NCBI GenBank assembly: GCA_047967505.1
Contig: CM106538.1
Length of the DNA: 64,000 bases
Direction: 5' to 3' (one strand)
Source of the DNA: Dipteris shenzhenensis
Lineage: Eukaryota > Polypodiophyta > Polypodiopsida > Gleicheniales
In this document: piece by piece, positions 55,201 to 61,534 of the stretch
How positions within the stretch are numbered: position 1 is the first letter of the stretch
Layout: every line of letters begins with the position of its first letter
The notes under the pieces: generated by a model
Database searches by the model: none
What the model was told of the DNA's origin: nothing
Seen by the model: the letters and a program-made list of their open reading frames with translations, nothing else
Program-made: the position numbers and the translations under genes

Positions 55201-58200
55201 TCCATACCCCAAGAATTCGGAATAGCGTGGCAAATGCCTTGTCCCGAAGACCCTAGGTCAATAATGTGACTATTGTTTATCATTAGGACTTGGAAGGCAT
55301 GAGGGAGCAATATGCTCAGATTTTGGTGAGATTTTACAGCAAATGCAAGAGGGGCAGTCCACCAGTCACTATTCTCTGAAAGATGGGTATCTAATGAAAG
55401 ATGATTGCCTATGAATCACCTAGGAGATGAGAAGAAAGATTTTGGAGGAATGCCATGCACCTCCCTATGCTGGACATAGAGGAATTACAGCAACAACTCT
55501 AGCACTAGAGAGGTATTTCTTTTGGCCAGGGATGCGGAAAGATATACATCAGTTTGTTACTGAATGCCTTACGTATCAGAAAGTAAAATATGATAGACGG
55601 AAGGCACCTGGCCTACTTATGCCTCTTCCTGTGCCTCAGGCACCGTGGGAAAGTATTACAATGGACTTCATTTTTTATTTGCCAAGATCAAAGTCAAGGA
55701 ATGATGGGATTTGGACTATCATTGATAGATTCAGCAAGCAAGCTCATTTCATTCCGGTTCACAAAACCATAAAGGCAGATCATATGGCTAAGCTTTTCAT
55801 GGCACAGATCTTTAAGCACCATGGTATGCCTAAGTCCATTGTCAGTGATCGAGATCCCAAAATGACCAGTCTATTCTGGAGAGCTTTATTTGATAACATG
55901 GGGACGAATCTGAAATTTTCTTCTTCCTTCCATCCCCAGCCAGATGGTCAAAGTGAAGTAGCAAATTCTACAGCATTGGATATGCTGAAATGCTACGTGG
56001 GTGACCAAGGTTCATACTGGGAAAAGTACCTACCATTGGTAGAGTTTGCTTAAATATTATACAGTACATAGCTCTACAGGGAAAGCTCCCTTTGAGGTCA
56101 TTTATGGGAAGGTTATTCTGCCACCTATCCTGAGGACCAAGGATGAAAGGCTGATGAGTTTGTGAGAGACCTCCAAACAGCTTACAGCCAAGTCCGGACA
56201 GCAATTGAAAGGTCTCAAGGGAAGCATAAAAGAGCTACAGATAAGCATAGGAGACAGTTAGATCTCAAGGAAAGGGATTGGGTACTTTTGAAGTTCGAGA
56301 AAGCTAGGCTCCGCAAGTTTAAAGGCAAACAGAAAGTGTATGCAAAGTTATCTCCCAGATACTATGGCCCTTTCAGGGTTACAGAAAGAATAAATGAGGT
56401 TGCATACAGGTTAGCATTGCCAGAGCATTGGAGGATTCACAATGCATTCCATGTGAGTCTTCTAAAGAAATTCCAAGGGCCAGAGCCTACAGAGCCAGTA
56501 TCAAAGGATCCACCAGAAGTGGATGAGCTGGAGGAGGTCCTTCAGCTAGAGCAGATTGTGTGACATACTATACGCAAAGGCCCTCAGGGCAAGGAGTTTT
56601 ACAGGTATCTTGTGAAATTCAAGAATTATACGGCATTAGATGCCAAGTGGATGGATGAAGACATGTTATCCGATCATCCACAGCTTTTGGATGTTTACAA
56701 GGAAGCTTTTCAGTTGAGGTCAACTGAATAGAAGCTGAGGGGATGTCACCACAATGTAAATATCCTAAGTCAAAGTACATTTGACCATTTATTTGATCAT
56801 AATTAAAGAGTTTTCATATGTATTAATTATGGTCAAAGAGTTCTTTTAATGGTCAAAGAATTGACTACGGTCAAAGATACTTGACTCTGGTCAAGTAAAC
56901 CTGACTTCGATCGGGGAGACTTGGTTTATTACCAAGAGGGTTAACTGCGGTTAACCAGAGAACTACAGAGCTGACTACGTTCAGAGAGTGTTAACTTAAG
57001 TCAACGAGACTTCGCATACGCCAAGAGGGTTAACTACGGTTAACCAAGATGTGCCAACTTCGGTTGGAGAGTTGTGCCAACTTCGGTTGGAGAGACTTGA
57101 CTATAATTAAGGCGCCTCGACCTTTGGTCAAAGCCCTTAATTATGATCAAGAGCGTTGACTTCGGTCAACGAGAATAAATATATATTTTTATATTTGTTA
57201 TGTGTGCACATGTGTTCAGTGGGGACGCCCACCATGACTAGAATTAGTCCACAGTGTATTATTTGCATGCAAAGCCCTAACAATTAATGGGTGCCATGGT
57301 GGTGCACTTTAATTAATTATTGCAGGTACTAGGAAGAGTTATTTTCCTAAGCGCTACGGGAGCCTAATAAGAGTCTAGGAGGCGGTTCACGTGACCAAGT
57401 GCTTTGAAGAGTCCAGAGTTGCCTTTAGTAGCATGTAATTAGGAAAGTAGTGCAGGAATTGACAAGTGGCTTGTTGCCAAGAAAGGGAGCCTGAGAGCTC
57501 ATGTAATTTGATTTTCATGTTTGAATTTGTATGTACAGCTTCTAAGCTGAACTCATGTACTCAATTTCTCTCTGATGAATAAAAACCTTCAGGGGGGCCC
57601 AGCCCGACGATTGTCCTGGGCCCTAGTGCATCTGTTGAGAGAGGGAGAGAGGGAGAGCAAATGAAAGTGTCTTGGCTGTCCTTTACGGGTAAGCTTCCAG
57701 ATTCCAAAATGTGGATCACTTCCTCTTGCCATGGAACCCTCCTGAGCACAAGATCAGATCCCTTCATGAGAAGTACATCACCAATAAGACAATAAGACTC
57801 ACATGCCTTCACAAACCTTTGCCTTTTCCGTTTTGGAACCTCTTCTGGAATTCTACCTGTCATGAGAAAAGTTTCCTCGTTTGCTAAAGATTCTCTCCCT
57901 TTATACCAAGACTCTTGAATCCAATCTTTGACTAAGGAGTGTTCTTTTTCCATTGACCTTGAAAGGACAGTCCAAGGTCAAGGGAAAAACAGCACTCCTT
58001 AGTTTAAAAAGAAACCAACCTTTGACTAAGGAGTGTTCTTTTTTCCTTGACCTTGAAAGGACATTCCTTTCAAGGTCAAGGGAAACAGAGCACTCCTTTA
58101 GCCGTTTTCATAGGCAATGTGCTTTATCATGATCCCTTGTATGCATTATTGTAACTTCCACGCAAGTTTTAATATCTTCTGTCTCCTAATTAGTTTCCCA

Positions 58201-59378
58201 AGTTTCTCCTGTAACTGGGAACATGCAATAAAATGAGATGATTTGTATCTGACCAATGTTGTATTGCTTTATATGATTCATTCAGGGAGTTCCAATGGTA
58301 ACAATGGGAGACGAATATGCTCATACAAAAGGAGGAAACAACAATACGTATTGCCATGACAACTATGTACTGTCCCACAAGACTTGATCACCCTGTTTCA
58401 TTGGAGCAAACTTTGCCTCTGTAGTTCTTCCTCTGCAAGCCTATCCTGTGGGCAAAGTTTGGGAATTCAGATTATGGTCGTGAAGGCAGTGGGGCTCACT
58501 GCAGATAAGGGAATAATGGGATAGACTGTATATCAATTAAGGATAGGTGCTTTTTAAATTCATTGAGCATAATATGTTTTGCTCGTCCACTGTTAACAAT
58601 CATTCAAAAACAACAGTCTGTTGATCATGTGCCACATGGAATTTCTATGCAGATAAACTATTTCCGGTGGGATAAGAAGGAAGCAGATCCAGCTGGATTT
58701 TATCGATTCACGAGGCTTATACTGAATTTTCGGAGGTAAACAAGCATTTGAGTGGTATAAAAAGGTGAAGGATGTCTTATTCTTGCTTGCACTGACCTTT
58801 GACCTGATATTACAGGAAACATGAGGCTTTAGGCTTATTGGACTTTCCAACTGCAGAAAGACTTCAATGGCATGGTATTTTTCCTGACAAGCCAGACTGG
58901 TCTGAAAAAAGTCGATTTGTGGGTCTCACAATTGTGAGTATTTCTCCCTTAAACAAGCATTGTATCCCTTCCTTTCTGTTAGATAACACCCTTTTACAAA
59001 ATGATCTTGATTTTCAAACTTGCAATGCGGGATAATGTGAGTCTTAAGGTAGAAGAATATAATCTTTAGATATCGTAGAGGGTTTATCTAAGCTGGCACT
59101 GTGGTCCATTAATGATTCAGATGGATGATGAAAATAAGGAACTCTATATTGCTTTCAATGCAAGCCACCTTGCTGTCATAGTAACATTGCCGGAGCGGCA
59201 AGGCTTCAAGTGGCAACCTCTAATAGACACAAGTAAGGTCTCACCTTACGATTTTTTATCTGACGATGTTTCAGACAGGGCCATAGCAATTGCACAATAT
59301 AGCCACTTCCTGAACAGTAATATTTATCCCATGTCAAGTTATTCTTCGATCATTTTAAATCTTGTTCCTGAACATTGA
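34178..59378 (+). CDS. ISA1: isoamylase-type starch-debranching enzyme, C-terminal ten exons
   Basis: Ten exons (34178-34249, 34378-34510, 34639-34725, 34835-34927, 35055-35213, 35584-35667, 58286-58366, 58653-58735, 58816-58933, 59121-59378) join in frame through GT-AG introns to give about 388 residues and a stop. The product is a GH13 isoamylase, which hydrolyses alpha-1,6 branches and trims pre-amylopectin in plastids during starch synthesis. All three catalytic residues are present: nucleophile D in G-F-R-F-D-L-A-S, acid/base E in L-I-A-E-A-W-D, and D in T-A-H-D-G-F-S-L. Wording such as [21 protein letters not shown] and [14 protein letters not shown] points to the ISA1 class rather than ISA2 or ISA3. 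The N-terminal half (transit peptide, CBM48, first part of the barrel) is not in the window. Nine of the ten exons or introns are ordinary in size; one intron is 22.6 kb. Confidence 0.92.
34378..34510 (+). CDS. ISA1: ISA1 exon B
   Basis: 133 nt; one base completes the split codon, then L-W-D-R-A-N-V and [11 protein letters not shown] follow, as in ISA1 proteins. Ends V-K before GTTCTT. Introns of 128 bp on both sides. Confidence 0.92.
34639..34725 (+). CDS. ISA1: ISA1 exon C
   Basis: 87 nt, 29 codons. Carries [10 protein letters not shown] with the catalytic acid/base Glu, and W-S-E-W-N-G-Q. Acceptor TCACAG, donor GTATAT. Confidence 0.93.
34835..34927 (+). CDS. ISA1: ISA1 exon D
   Basis: 93 nt, 31 codons: [14 protein letters not shown] and C-G-S-P-H-L-Y-G. 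Acceptor CTGCAG, donor GTACTT. Confidence 0.93.
35055..35213 (+). CDS. ISA1: ISA1 exon E
   Basis: 159 nt, 53 codons. Contains [11 protein letters not shown] with the third catalytic Asp, and N-N-S-W-N-C-G-E. Acceptor GTGCAG, donor GTGATT. Confidence 0.93.
35584..35667 (+). CDS. ISA1: ISA1 exon F
   Basis: 84 nt, 28 codons: L-R-Q-R-Q-L-R-N-F and L-T-V-S-Q. Followed by donor GTAAGT, the start of the 22.6-kb intron. Confidence 0.92.
35668..36462 (+). other. first part of the giant ISA1 intron, no feature
   Basis: AT-rich, unannotated intron sequence before the copia LTR at 36463. At about 36260-36460 the plus strand resembles decayed copia sequence on the minus strand (LTR-side leader wording), but nothing firm can be read. 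Confidence 0.4.
36463..36666 (+). repeat. 5' LTR of copia B
   Basis: 204 bp from TGTTGGGG to CTCTCA, two bases before the primer site, the same spacing as in copia A. It holds a CTGTCTTAAGACAG palindrome at about 36517-36530. Confidence 0.8.
36669..36680 (+). other. primer binding site, tRNA-Met type, copia B
   Basis: TGGTATCAGAGC, identical to the sites in copia A and gypsy C. Confidence 0.95.
36681..38328 (+). other. long leader of copia B with GC-rich and GTAC arrays
   Basis: 1.65 kb between primer site and gag. It contains a GCAGCGCGCAGGC-type array (36740-36900), a 20-bp perfect palindrome (36908-36927), a CCGTAC/GTACGG cluster (36947-37025) and a 9-bp GTACAGCAG array (37115-37175). 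Some plus-strand frames stay open across the primer site and array. Position and composition mirror the copia A leader. Confidence 0.8.
37115..37175 (+). repeat. 9-bp GTACAGCAG tandem array
   Basis: About seven imperfect copies of GTACAGCAG/GTACAACAA, directly before a T12 run. Confidence 0.85.
38329..40395 (+). pseudogene. copia B gag-protease-integrase, two stops, 3' cut
   Basis: Start [16 protein letters not shown]. Gag runs to an in-frame TAG at 39091; the same frame continues from 39094 into protease ([12 protein letters not shown], about 39283) and integrase (H-S-R-L-G-H-M, C-D-H-C, H-T-D-L-C-E-M, F-I-D-D-A-T, S-D-N-G-G-E-Y) to a TGA at 40162, then on to [12 protein letters not shown] before the cut. 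The zinc knuckle [14 protein letters not shown] is at 39030-39071. Only two point lesions, so not very old. Confidence 0.9.
40396..40683 (-). other. noncoding, possible start of a retroelement leader (-)
   Basis: Contains a 27-bp tandem duplication (GATGGTGTCAACTATGTGCAAGCGGTA at about 40507-40560, given here as one unit of positions, not a motif to scan). No frame. Lies below an LTR-like stretch. Confidence 0.3.
40684..41481 (-). repeat. probable LTR (-) of a gypsy element in the ISA1 intron
   Basis: The minus strand starts TGTTGTACTC at 41481, right after a purine tract (GTGGCGGGGGATC), and ends near 40684, followed by TGGTACAACGG that could be a primer site. This gives an LTR of about 800 bp with both a purine tract before and a primer-like site after it. 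It contains a CATGTCCAAGT-type minisatellite at 41265-41351. Confidence 0.4.
41265..41351. repeat. minisatellite of CATGTCCAAGT-like units
   Basis: About nine short units of TCATGTCCA and TCAAGTCCA in changing order over 87 bp. Confidence 0.8.
41499..41521. other. perfect hairpin beside the purine tract
   Basis: TCATTCACC and GGTGAATGA form a 9-bp perfect stem around GTCCC. It lies on the internal side of the purine tract of the LTR at 41481. Confidence 0.6.
41762..43054 (-). CDS. coiled-coil protein of unknown function, probably an extra ORF of a gypsy element
   Basis: 430-residue minus-strand frame. The first 28 residues are four 7-residue repeats (M-F-T-S-L-S-P type) encoded by the end of the 21-bp minisatellite; the Met at residue 50 (42907) is an alternative start. 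The middle is acidic and non-repetitive; from about residue 230 to 400 it is strongly helical and charged, with tryptophans 11 residues apart ([15 protein letters not shown]), which suggests an 11-residue coiled coil. It ends in polyproline. It lies downstream of a gypsy integrase end on the same strand and upstream of a purine tract/LTR, the place where some plant gypsy elements carry an extra ORF. No known family recognised; a captured host fragment is possible. Confidence 0.6.
   Translation of the reverse strand: MFTSLSPMFTSSSPLFTSRSPLFTSLTLGATGDAKTPPRVSRRLTPKPSMEAAEQDLLETRPGEVIFAGSKIPFQADCPPLPQNDMLDIYFATSSGDLFTHEAQIEEQSQEHKRLLYALKRKRSPVCMEEEDLDQIFTLPLQETIASNKKVSQAPSCYLDIDTLAPVAALEDPEQEGMKAAFEEYGELIDMADRMTYRDRYAWVNRSLHMAQRIIDDSFIQMGASLFNTTGQVCKLLSQKQHLRLEHEKQVASMHKEWDTTLQMKEAEWGAILQAREAAWKTQHDEFQQCLVAKEAEWTATKKVLEDHHSAQQAQIQRELAALQEDRYTSLAADKLTVDQQVEVVRSQMKQIREAEDHLQVSHSKLQDNFHGLQDENAALKSQCEHYRSGYHRYKSKYEDIRNLMDTVEEEARTSPGTSAHPPHPPPPPP
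42975..43720 (-). repeat. 21-bp minisatellite with higher-order structure
   Basis: Plus-strand units such as GGAGTGAACAGGGGTGACCTA and GGAGGTGAACATGGGTGACA, joined by GAGAGGTGAACATGGGGA(TT)TGACATA segments, repeat over about 745 bp. Blocks of two to four units recur with a period near 100-130 bp. The unit is 21 bp, so it encodes 7-residue repeats on both strands. Its left end runs into the 430-residue frame. Confidence 0.9.
43721..43938 (-). other. spacer between gypsy integrase end and minisatellite
   Basis: About 220 bp with no frame of note. Confidence 0.4.
43939..44185 (-). pseudogene. gypsy integrase C-terminal fragment
   Basis: Minus strand reads [18 protein letters not shown], then [11 protein letters not shown] and [14 protein letters not shown], the C-terminal domain of gypsy integrases, ending at a stop at 43939. 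Sequence above 44185 is frameshifted and soon unreadable. It marks the element to which the minisatellite, extra ORF and LTR probably belong. Confidence 0.75.
44365..44852 (-). repeat. probable LTR (-)
   Basis: The minus strand has CAGAGGGGG then TGTTAGAGTAGG from 44852, a purine tract followed by an LTR-type start, and a TATA-like CTATATATAG at 44534-44543. The lower boundary near 44365 is guessed from a TGGTACGATGACG stretch that could be a primer site. No partner LTR was found. Confidence 0.4.
44534..44543 (-). promoter_or_regulatory. TATA-like box in the LTR at 44365-44852
   Basis: CTATATATAG lies about 310 bp from the LTR start on the minus strand. It is palindromic, so strand is inferred from the LTR. 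Confidence 0.4.
44853..46560. other. noncoding sequence, likely retroelement-derived
   Basis: No domain found. Moderately GC-rich with many TGCACGG and GTACGG words (45280-45400) and an AATAAAG at about 46284. It may be internal or LTR sequence of the element whose LTR begins at 44852 (-). Confidence 0.3.
46561..48120. other. no recognisable feature
   Basis: AT-rich, only short frames in all six readings. Lies downstream of a minus-strand gypsy integrase end, so it may contain its 3' region, but no purine tract or LTR could be placed. Confidence 0.3.
48180..49292 (-). pseudogene. gypsy integrase relic, main part, split by gypsy C
   Basis: Minus strand: H2C2 zinc region H-E-G-I-C-G-G-H...C-R-S-C-L-Q-C at about 49170-49285, core pieces W-G-I-D-A-I-G-P-L and V-S-D-K-G-P-G-F-M, then S-P-F-H-L-V-Y and a C-terminal [14 protein letters not shown]. 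Stops and frame changes divide it. Its N-terminal continuation lies at 57700-57953, beyond gypsy C. Confidence 0.8.
49288..49292. repeat. target site duplication GATTC, left copy
   Basis: Identical to 57700-57704, flanking gypsy C. Confidence 0.9.
49310..49730. promoter_or_regulatory. dense TTGAC (W-box core) cluster in the gypsy C LTR
   Basis: More than a dozen TTGAC or GTCAA words occur in about 420 bp, several as inverted pairs such as TTGACTTCGGTCAA at about 49705 and TTGACTTCAGTCAA at about 49540. TTGAC[CT] is the core bound by WRKY transcription factors. The binding role is inference. Confidence 0.5.
50130..50135 (+). terminator. poly(A) signal in the 5' LTR of gypsy C
   Basis: AATAAA, about 110 bp before the LTR end; the same signal is at 57578-57583 in the other LTR. 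Confidence 0.55.
50244..50255 (+). other. primer binding site, tRNA-Met type, gypsy C
   Basis: TGGTATCAGAGC, one base inside the 5' LTR. Confidence 0.95.
50870..51090. repeat. GTGGCAG minisatellite
   Basis: Words ACGTGGCAGA and GATGTGGCAGTGGGG recur at irregular spacing; the last three copies of GCTGATGTGGCAG are in tandem. Confidence 0.65.
51090..51800 (-). pseudogene. copia reverse transcriptase fragment inside gypsy C
   Basis: Minus strand from about 51780: [28 protein letters not shown], then a Y-V-D-D box near 51490, and [18 protein letters not shown]. It ends in the connection segment before RNase H. One or two frame breaks. No LTR, no target duplication seen. Confidence 0.8.
52102..53340 (+). 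pseudogene. gypsy C gag with zinc knuckle
   Basis: Start ATG at 52102 (M-A-Q-S-P-I-Q-R-D). Basic, Ser/Arg-rich region at residues 70-130, then retrotransposon gag ([14 protein letters not shown]). In-frame TAG at 52777 and 53227; the frame continues past both. Knuckle [14 protein letters not shown] at about 53260-53301. Confidence 0.85.
53341..53860 (+). pseudogene. gypsy C protease
   Basis: Retropepsin active site [11 protein letters not shown] at about 53461, second half V-V-L-G-T-P-W at about 53675. An in-frame TAG at 53764 follows. The active-site motif reads D-P-G-S in place of D-[ST]-G, common in plant gypsy elements. Confidence 0.8.
53861..55256 (+). pseudogene. gypsy C reverse transcriptase and RNase H
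   Basis: RT blocks: [31 protein letters not shown] and [10 protein letters not shown] (both catalytic Asp). A frameshift near 54075 separates the RT start; TGA at 54561 and TAA at 54684 interrupt. RNase [16 protein letters not shown] and K-T-D-H-Q-S-L. A stop at 55254 ends this frame. Confidence 0.9.
55257..56160 (+). pseudogene. gypsy C integrase core
   Basis: Zinc region H-A-P-P-Y-A-G-H...E-C-L-T-Y-Q, where the second cysteine of the usual C-x-x-C is Tyr. Core: [17 protein letters not shown] and P-D-G-Q-S-E-V (Glu). A frame break at about 56040-56160 separates it from the C-terminal part. Frame shifted relative to RNase H near 55260-55425. Confidence 0.85.
56161..56740 (+). pseudogene. gypsy C integrase C-terminus and chromodomain
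   Basis: R-D-W-V-L-L-K-F-E and Y-Y-G-P-F-R-V-T-E, then the chromodomain region after an in-frame TGA at 56561: [19 protein letters not shown]. Stop near 56728, followed by the purine tract GAAGCTGAGGGGA. Confidence 0.8.
56731..56743 (+). other. polypurine tract of gypsy C
   Basis: GAAGCTGAGGGGA lies directly before the 3' LTR. Confidence 0.8.
56744..57699 (+). repeat. 3' LTR of gypsy C
   Basis: 956 bp, starts TGTCACCACAATG, ends GCTTCCA. Second AATAAA at 57578-57583. Retains the TTGAC-rich first half, slightly altered. Confidence 0.95.
57700..57704. repeat. target site duplication GATTC, right copy
   Basis: Directly follows the 3' LTR; matches 49288-49292. Confidence 0.9.
57700..57953 (-). 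pseudogene. N-terminal part of the split gypsy integrase relic
   Basis: Minus strand: [11 protein letters not shown] and [15 protein letters not shown], the linker before the zinc region; it is continued at 49292. Ends at the hairpin region near 57953. Confidence 0.7.
57932..58002. repeat. fold-back hairpin 1 before ISA1 exon G
   Basis: CTAAGGAGTG...CACTCCTTAG ends are perfectly complementary, with an inner CTTGACCTT/AAGGTCAAG pairing and a few mismatches. It overlaps the end of the gypsy relic. Confidence 0.75.
58026..58101. repeat. fold-back hairpin 2 before ISA1 exon G
   Basis: Related to hairpin 1. The inner arms CCTTGACCTTGAAAGG and CCTTTCAAGGTCAAGG are a perfect 16-bp inverted repeat around ACATT. 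It lies 185 bp upstream of exon G in the intron. Confidence 0.85.
58286..58366 (+). CDS. ISA1: ISA1 exon G
   Basis: 81 nt, 27 codons: [18 protein letters not shown]. Acceptor TTCAG at 58281-58285 closes the 22.6-kb intron; donor GTACTG. Confidence 0.92.
58653..58735 (+). CDS. ISA1: ISA1 exon H
   Basis: 83 nt: [11 protein letters not shown]; ends with two bases of a split arginine codon before GTAAAC. Acceptor ATGCAG. Confidence 0.92.
58816..58933 (+). CDS. ISA1: ISA1 exon I
   Basis: 118 nt: completes the split codon, then [13 protein letters not shown] and K-P-D-W-S-E. Acceptor TTACAG, donor GTGAGT. Confidence 0.92.
59121..59378 (+). CDS. ISA1: ISA1 exon J, last exon with stop
   Basis: 258 nt including [25 protein letters not shown] and [11 protein letters not shown]. 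The product ends nine residues after S-S-I-I-L, typical of ISA1. Acceptor ATTCAG. No clear AATAAA within the next 150 bp. Confidence 0.93.
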   Translation: MDDENKELYIAFNASHLAVIVTLPERQGFKWQPLIDTSKVSPYDFLSDDVSDRAIAIAQYSHFLNSNIYPMSSYSSIILNLVPEH

Positions 59379-60699
59379 ATCCTTCACCATCTATTTTTAG
59401 TCAATATCTTTGCAAAAAAAATCAATTTGTAAGTAAAAAGGGAACCATTATTATATCAATGTCCATGCAGTCATACAGTTTAGGTATTGGTACTTTCTAT
59501 AGGACAACTTGTTGGGAGTAGTGCTTGTGTTTTTCTACGTTTTGTGTGTGAGCAGTGAGTGAGGGCACTAGTGCATGTGTATAAATACAGGTGTGTGTGA
59601 GGTTGTGTGTGAGGGCACATGCACATATGTACACATGCGTGTGCACACGCGCACGTAATGTAGTGCACGTAATGTATACTCTGTACATTCACATACATAC
59701 ACACCTTCGATGCAAAATCAAGGGCTGCTGCTCTATTTCCTGTGCACTGAGGGATTGCCCATGAGGCCGTCTAAGAGATGCTGCATCACTCTCATCAAGC
59801 TCCTTATTAGTGGTAACTACGTCCCTATAAGTGGGGCCTTTGTGAAACAGGCACTTGCATGCATGCACCCATCCTTGTACACTTGAGTACATTGTATATC
59901 TGTATATGTGTGTATGTATGTATCCACGAGGGCGCACGTGCACACACAAACACGCACATGTGCATGTAGATGCATCTGCCTTCGCTACAGGATGTGCGTA
60001 TCCATGTGGGCGCACGTGCACGCGCACAAACACACACATGTGCATGTAAATGCATCTGCCTTCGCTATAGGATGCATTCTAACATGGCATGGACACACAC
60101 ACATGCGTGCACACATTGTTTTTCGAAGTTGCAACTTGAATGATCGTGTTTCTTTTTTAAGAGATCCTCTTAAAATCAATATATCTAGCCAATAAGTTCA
60201 TCTCTCTCTCTCTCTCTCTCTCATTCAACTCAACCTTTAAAGTTGTTTTAATATGAAGCATGATTGTATCTCAAAAACCAACAGCTTAAGCTTGGAAGGA
60301 GTAATTCGATTCACTTTTCCTTTTAAAGACATATGGTAGGGCTCAAGCCTTGCATGTTATGTTTTGATGCTCTTCTTTAAATTGACCAGTGGCTGATAGC
60401 CATGTATCTGCAAGACAGAAAGTTCTAGTGCTTCTCATCATTGAATTTAGCTTGACCTCCTTTGTTAATCCTAACCTCACTAGCATTCTTGTTATACTTG
60501 ATCATGGATTATTCTCACATCCATGTATCTTGTATGGCATAATCTTTAGGTGTACCCCAATCTCATTTTCAGCTTGATTACTTGTAATTTATCATATGGG
60601 ATGTTGGATGTTCATAGAAGTCACTTCTGGTTTCATTATTATTTTGTATTTTCTTTTATTATTTTGGGCTCAAAGAAGTCTCTCTTAGACACCCAAAAA
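59379..60699. other. sequence after ISA1, CA/TG-rich, no gene
   Basis: Includes the ISA1 3' flank. 59515-59700 and 59870-60110 are alternating purine-pyrimidine (CA/TG with CpG). A 78-bp tandem duplication and a (TC)n tract (60200-60222) are present. All longer frames there follow from the simple composition. Confidence 0.6.
59921..60076. repeat. 78-bp tandem duplication
   Basis: TATCCACGAGGGCGCACGTG at 59921 and TATCCATGTGGGCGCACGTG at 59999 start two copies that match through GCATCTGCCTTCGCTA. Confidence 0.8.
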
Positions 60700-60955
60700 A
60701 AACATGTTGACCATTTTTCTATGTTGTGGAATATGGAAACACCACAACCATTGGGTCTTTGGTGAACCTTCTCTTGCTAAATATTATTTCTTCGGGCATC
60801 TCTATGGCAATCGTTCTATTATTGTCTGTATGCACAAGATTGAGATTATCTTGCCTTCATGTCATATATGATATCTTCTTATGCTTGCAACTGGCTGTCC
60901 CTTCTTTTGGGACTATTTCTTGTAATAAGAGCTTAAATGAATTTCACAAAAAAAA
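60700..60955 (+). mobile_element. 5'-truncated LINE 3' end, right stack 1
   Basis: The plus strand encodes the H-N-H-W-V-F-G-E-P tail of ORF2 at about 60735-60770 and ends ATTTCACAAAAAAAAATGTGG at about 60936-60961, the same 3' wording as the other copies. Confidence 0.65.
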
Positions 60956-60999
60956 ATGTGGGGGCTTTTCTTTGTAATATAAAGCGACATGGATTTCAC
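60956..60999 (+). mobile_element. LINE 3' tail of about 40 bp
   Basis: CTTTTCTTTGTAATATAAAG...ATTTCACTAAAAAAG is only the last part of the LINE 3' end, followed by TTGTGTGTGTGTATGTATG. Adjoins the previous tail. Confidence 0.6.
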
Positions 61000-61059
61000 T
61001 AAAAAAGATTGTGTGTGTGTATGTATGTATGATATGTATGTATGTAAGAGGTAGGCGGT

Positions 61060-61345
61060 CCATAGAGCCCAATAACAAACGCAATATAAAAAAAGATAGT
61101 AATCTTGCCTAATTGCGTGAAAACCAAACAACTAGAATTGCTTGATAAAAGAAGCACTAACGGAATGAGCCTGAGGCCGTTGTTGTAACAAAAGCAAGAA
61201 ATCATGAGACTCCGAGCAATGCCAAAATAAATGGGGCATCAACTCCCACAAGGACAGACATCGTCTACAAGCGGCAAGAGCATTGTGATGACGAGCTAAG
61301 ATATGTCCAAAAGGAAGAACCCCAATCAAGACACAACATAAGAAG
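61060..61345 (-). mobile_element. LINE 3' end fragment, minus strand
   Basis: Minus strand reads L-P-F-G-H-I-L-A-R-H-H, C-R-R-C and H-L-F-W-H-C, the zf-RVT part, then L-F-G-F-H-A-I-R-Q. Bordered by (ATGT)n repeats at 61007-61050 and 61467-61490. Confidence 0.7.
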
Positions 61346-61534
61346 AACTATTGTGGAAGAGAGTTTTGAAGCCTAAATATGTTGTAATCTTTTCTACCAC
61401 CATCAAGAGGTGCGTGCTATATAGATCAATTACGATCGCCATAGACCCTCCTCCCTCAACACGCGTACATGTATGTATGTATGTATGTAAACATACATGT
61501 GTGTGTTTGTTCTCTTTATAAATTTCTACTTACT

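Larger units (their letters stand above)
49293..57699 (+). mobile_element. complete but decayed Ty3/gypsy element C, nested
   Basis: 8,407 bp with 950- and 956-bp LTRs, tRNA-Met type primer site, gag, protease, RT, RNase H, integrase, chromodomain and purine tract in order, flanked by GATTC duplications. It inserted into the integrase of an older minus-strand gypsy element. Coding parts have several stops and frameshifts; LTRs differ at about 20 positions in the first 460 bp by eye, clearly more than in copia A. A copia fragment sits in its leader. Confidence 0.95.

Noticed and set aside
59480-60195. Open frames rich in Cys/His/Val on both strands after ISA1
   Set aside because: They follow from the CA/TG simple sequence; no real protein features.
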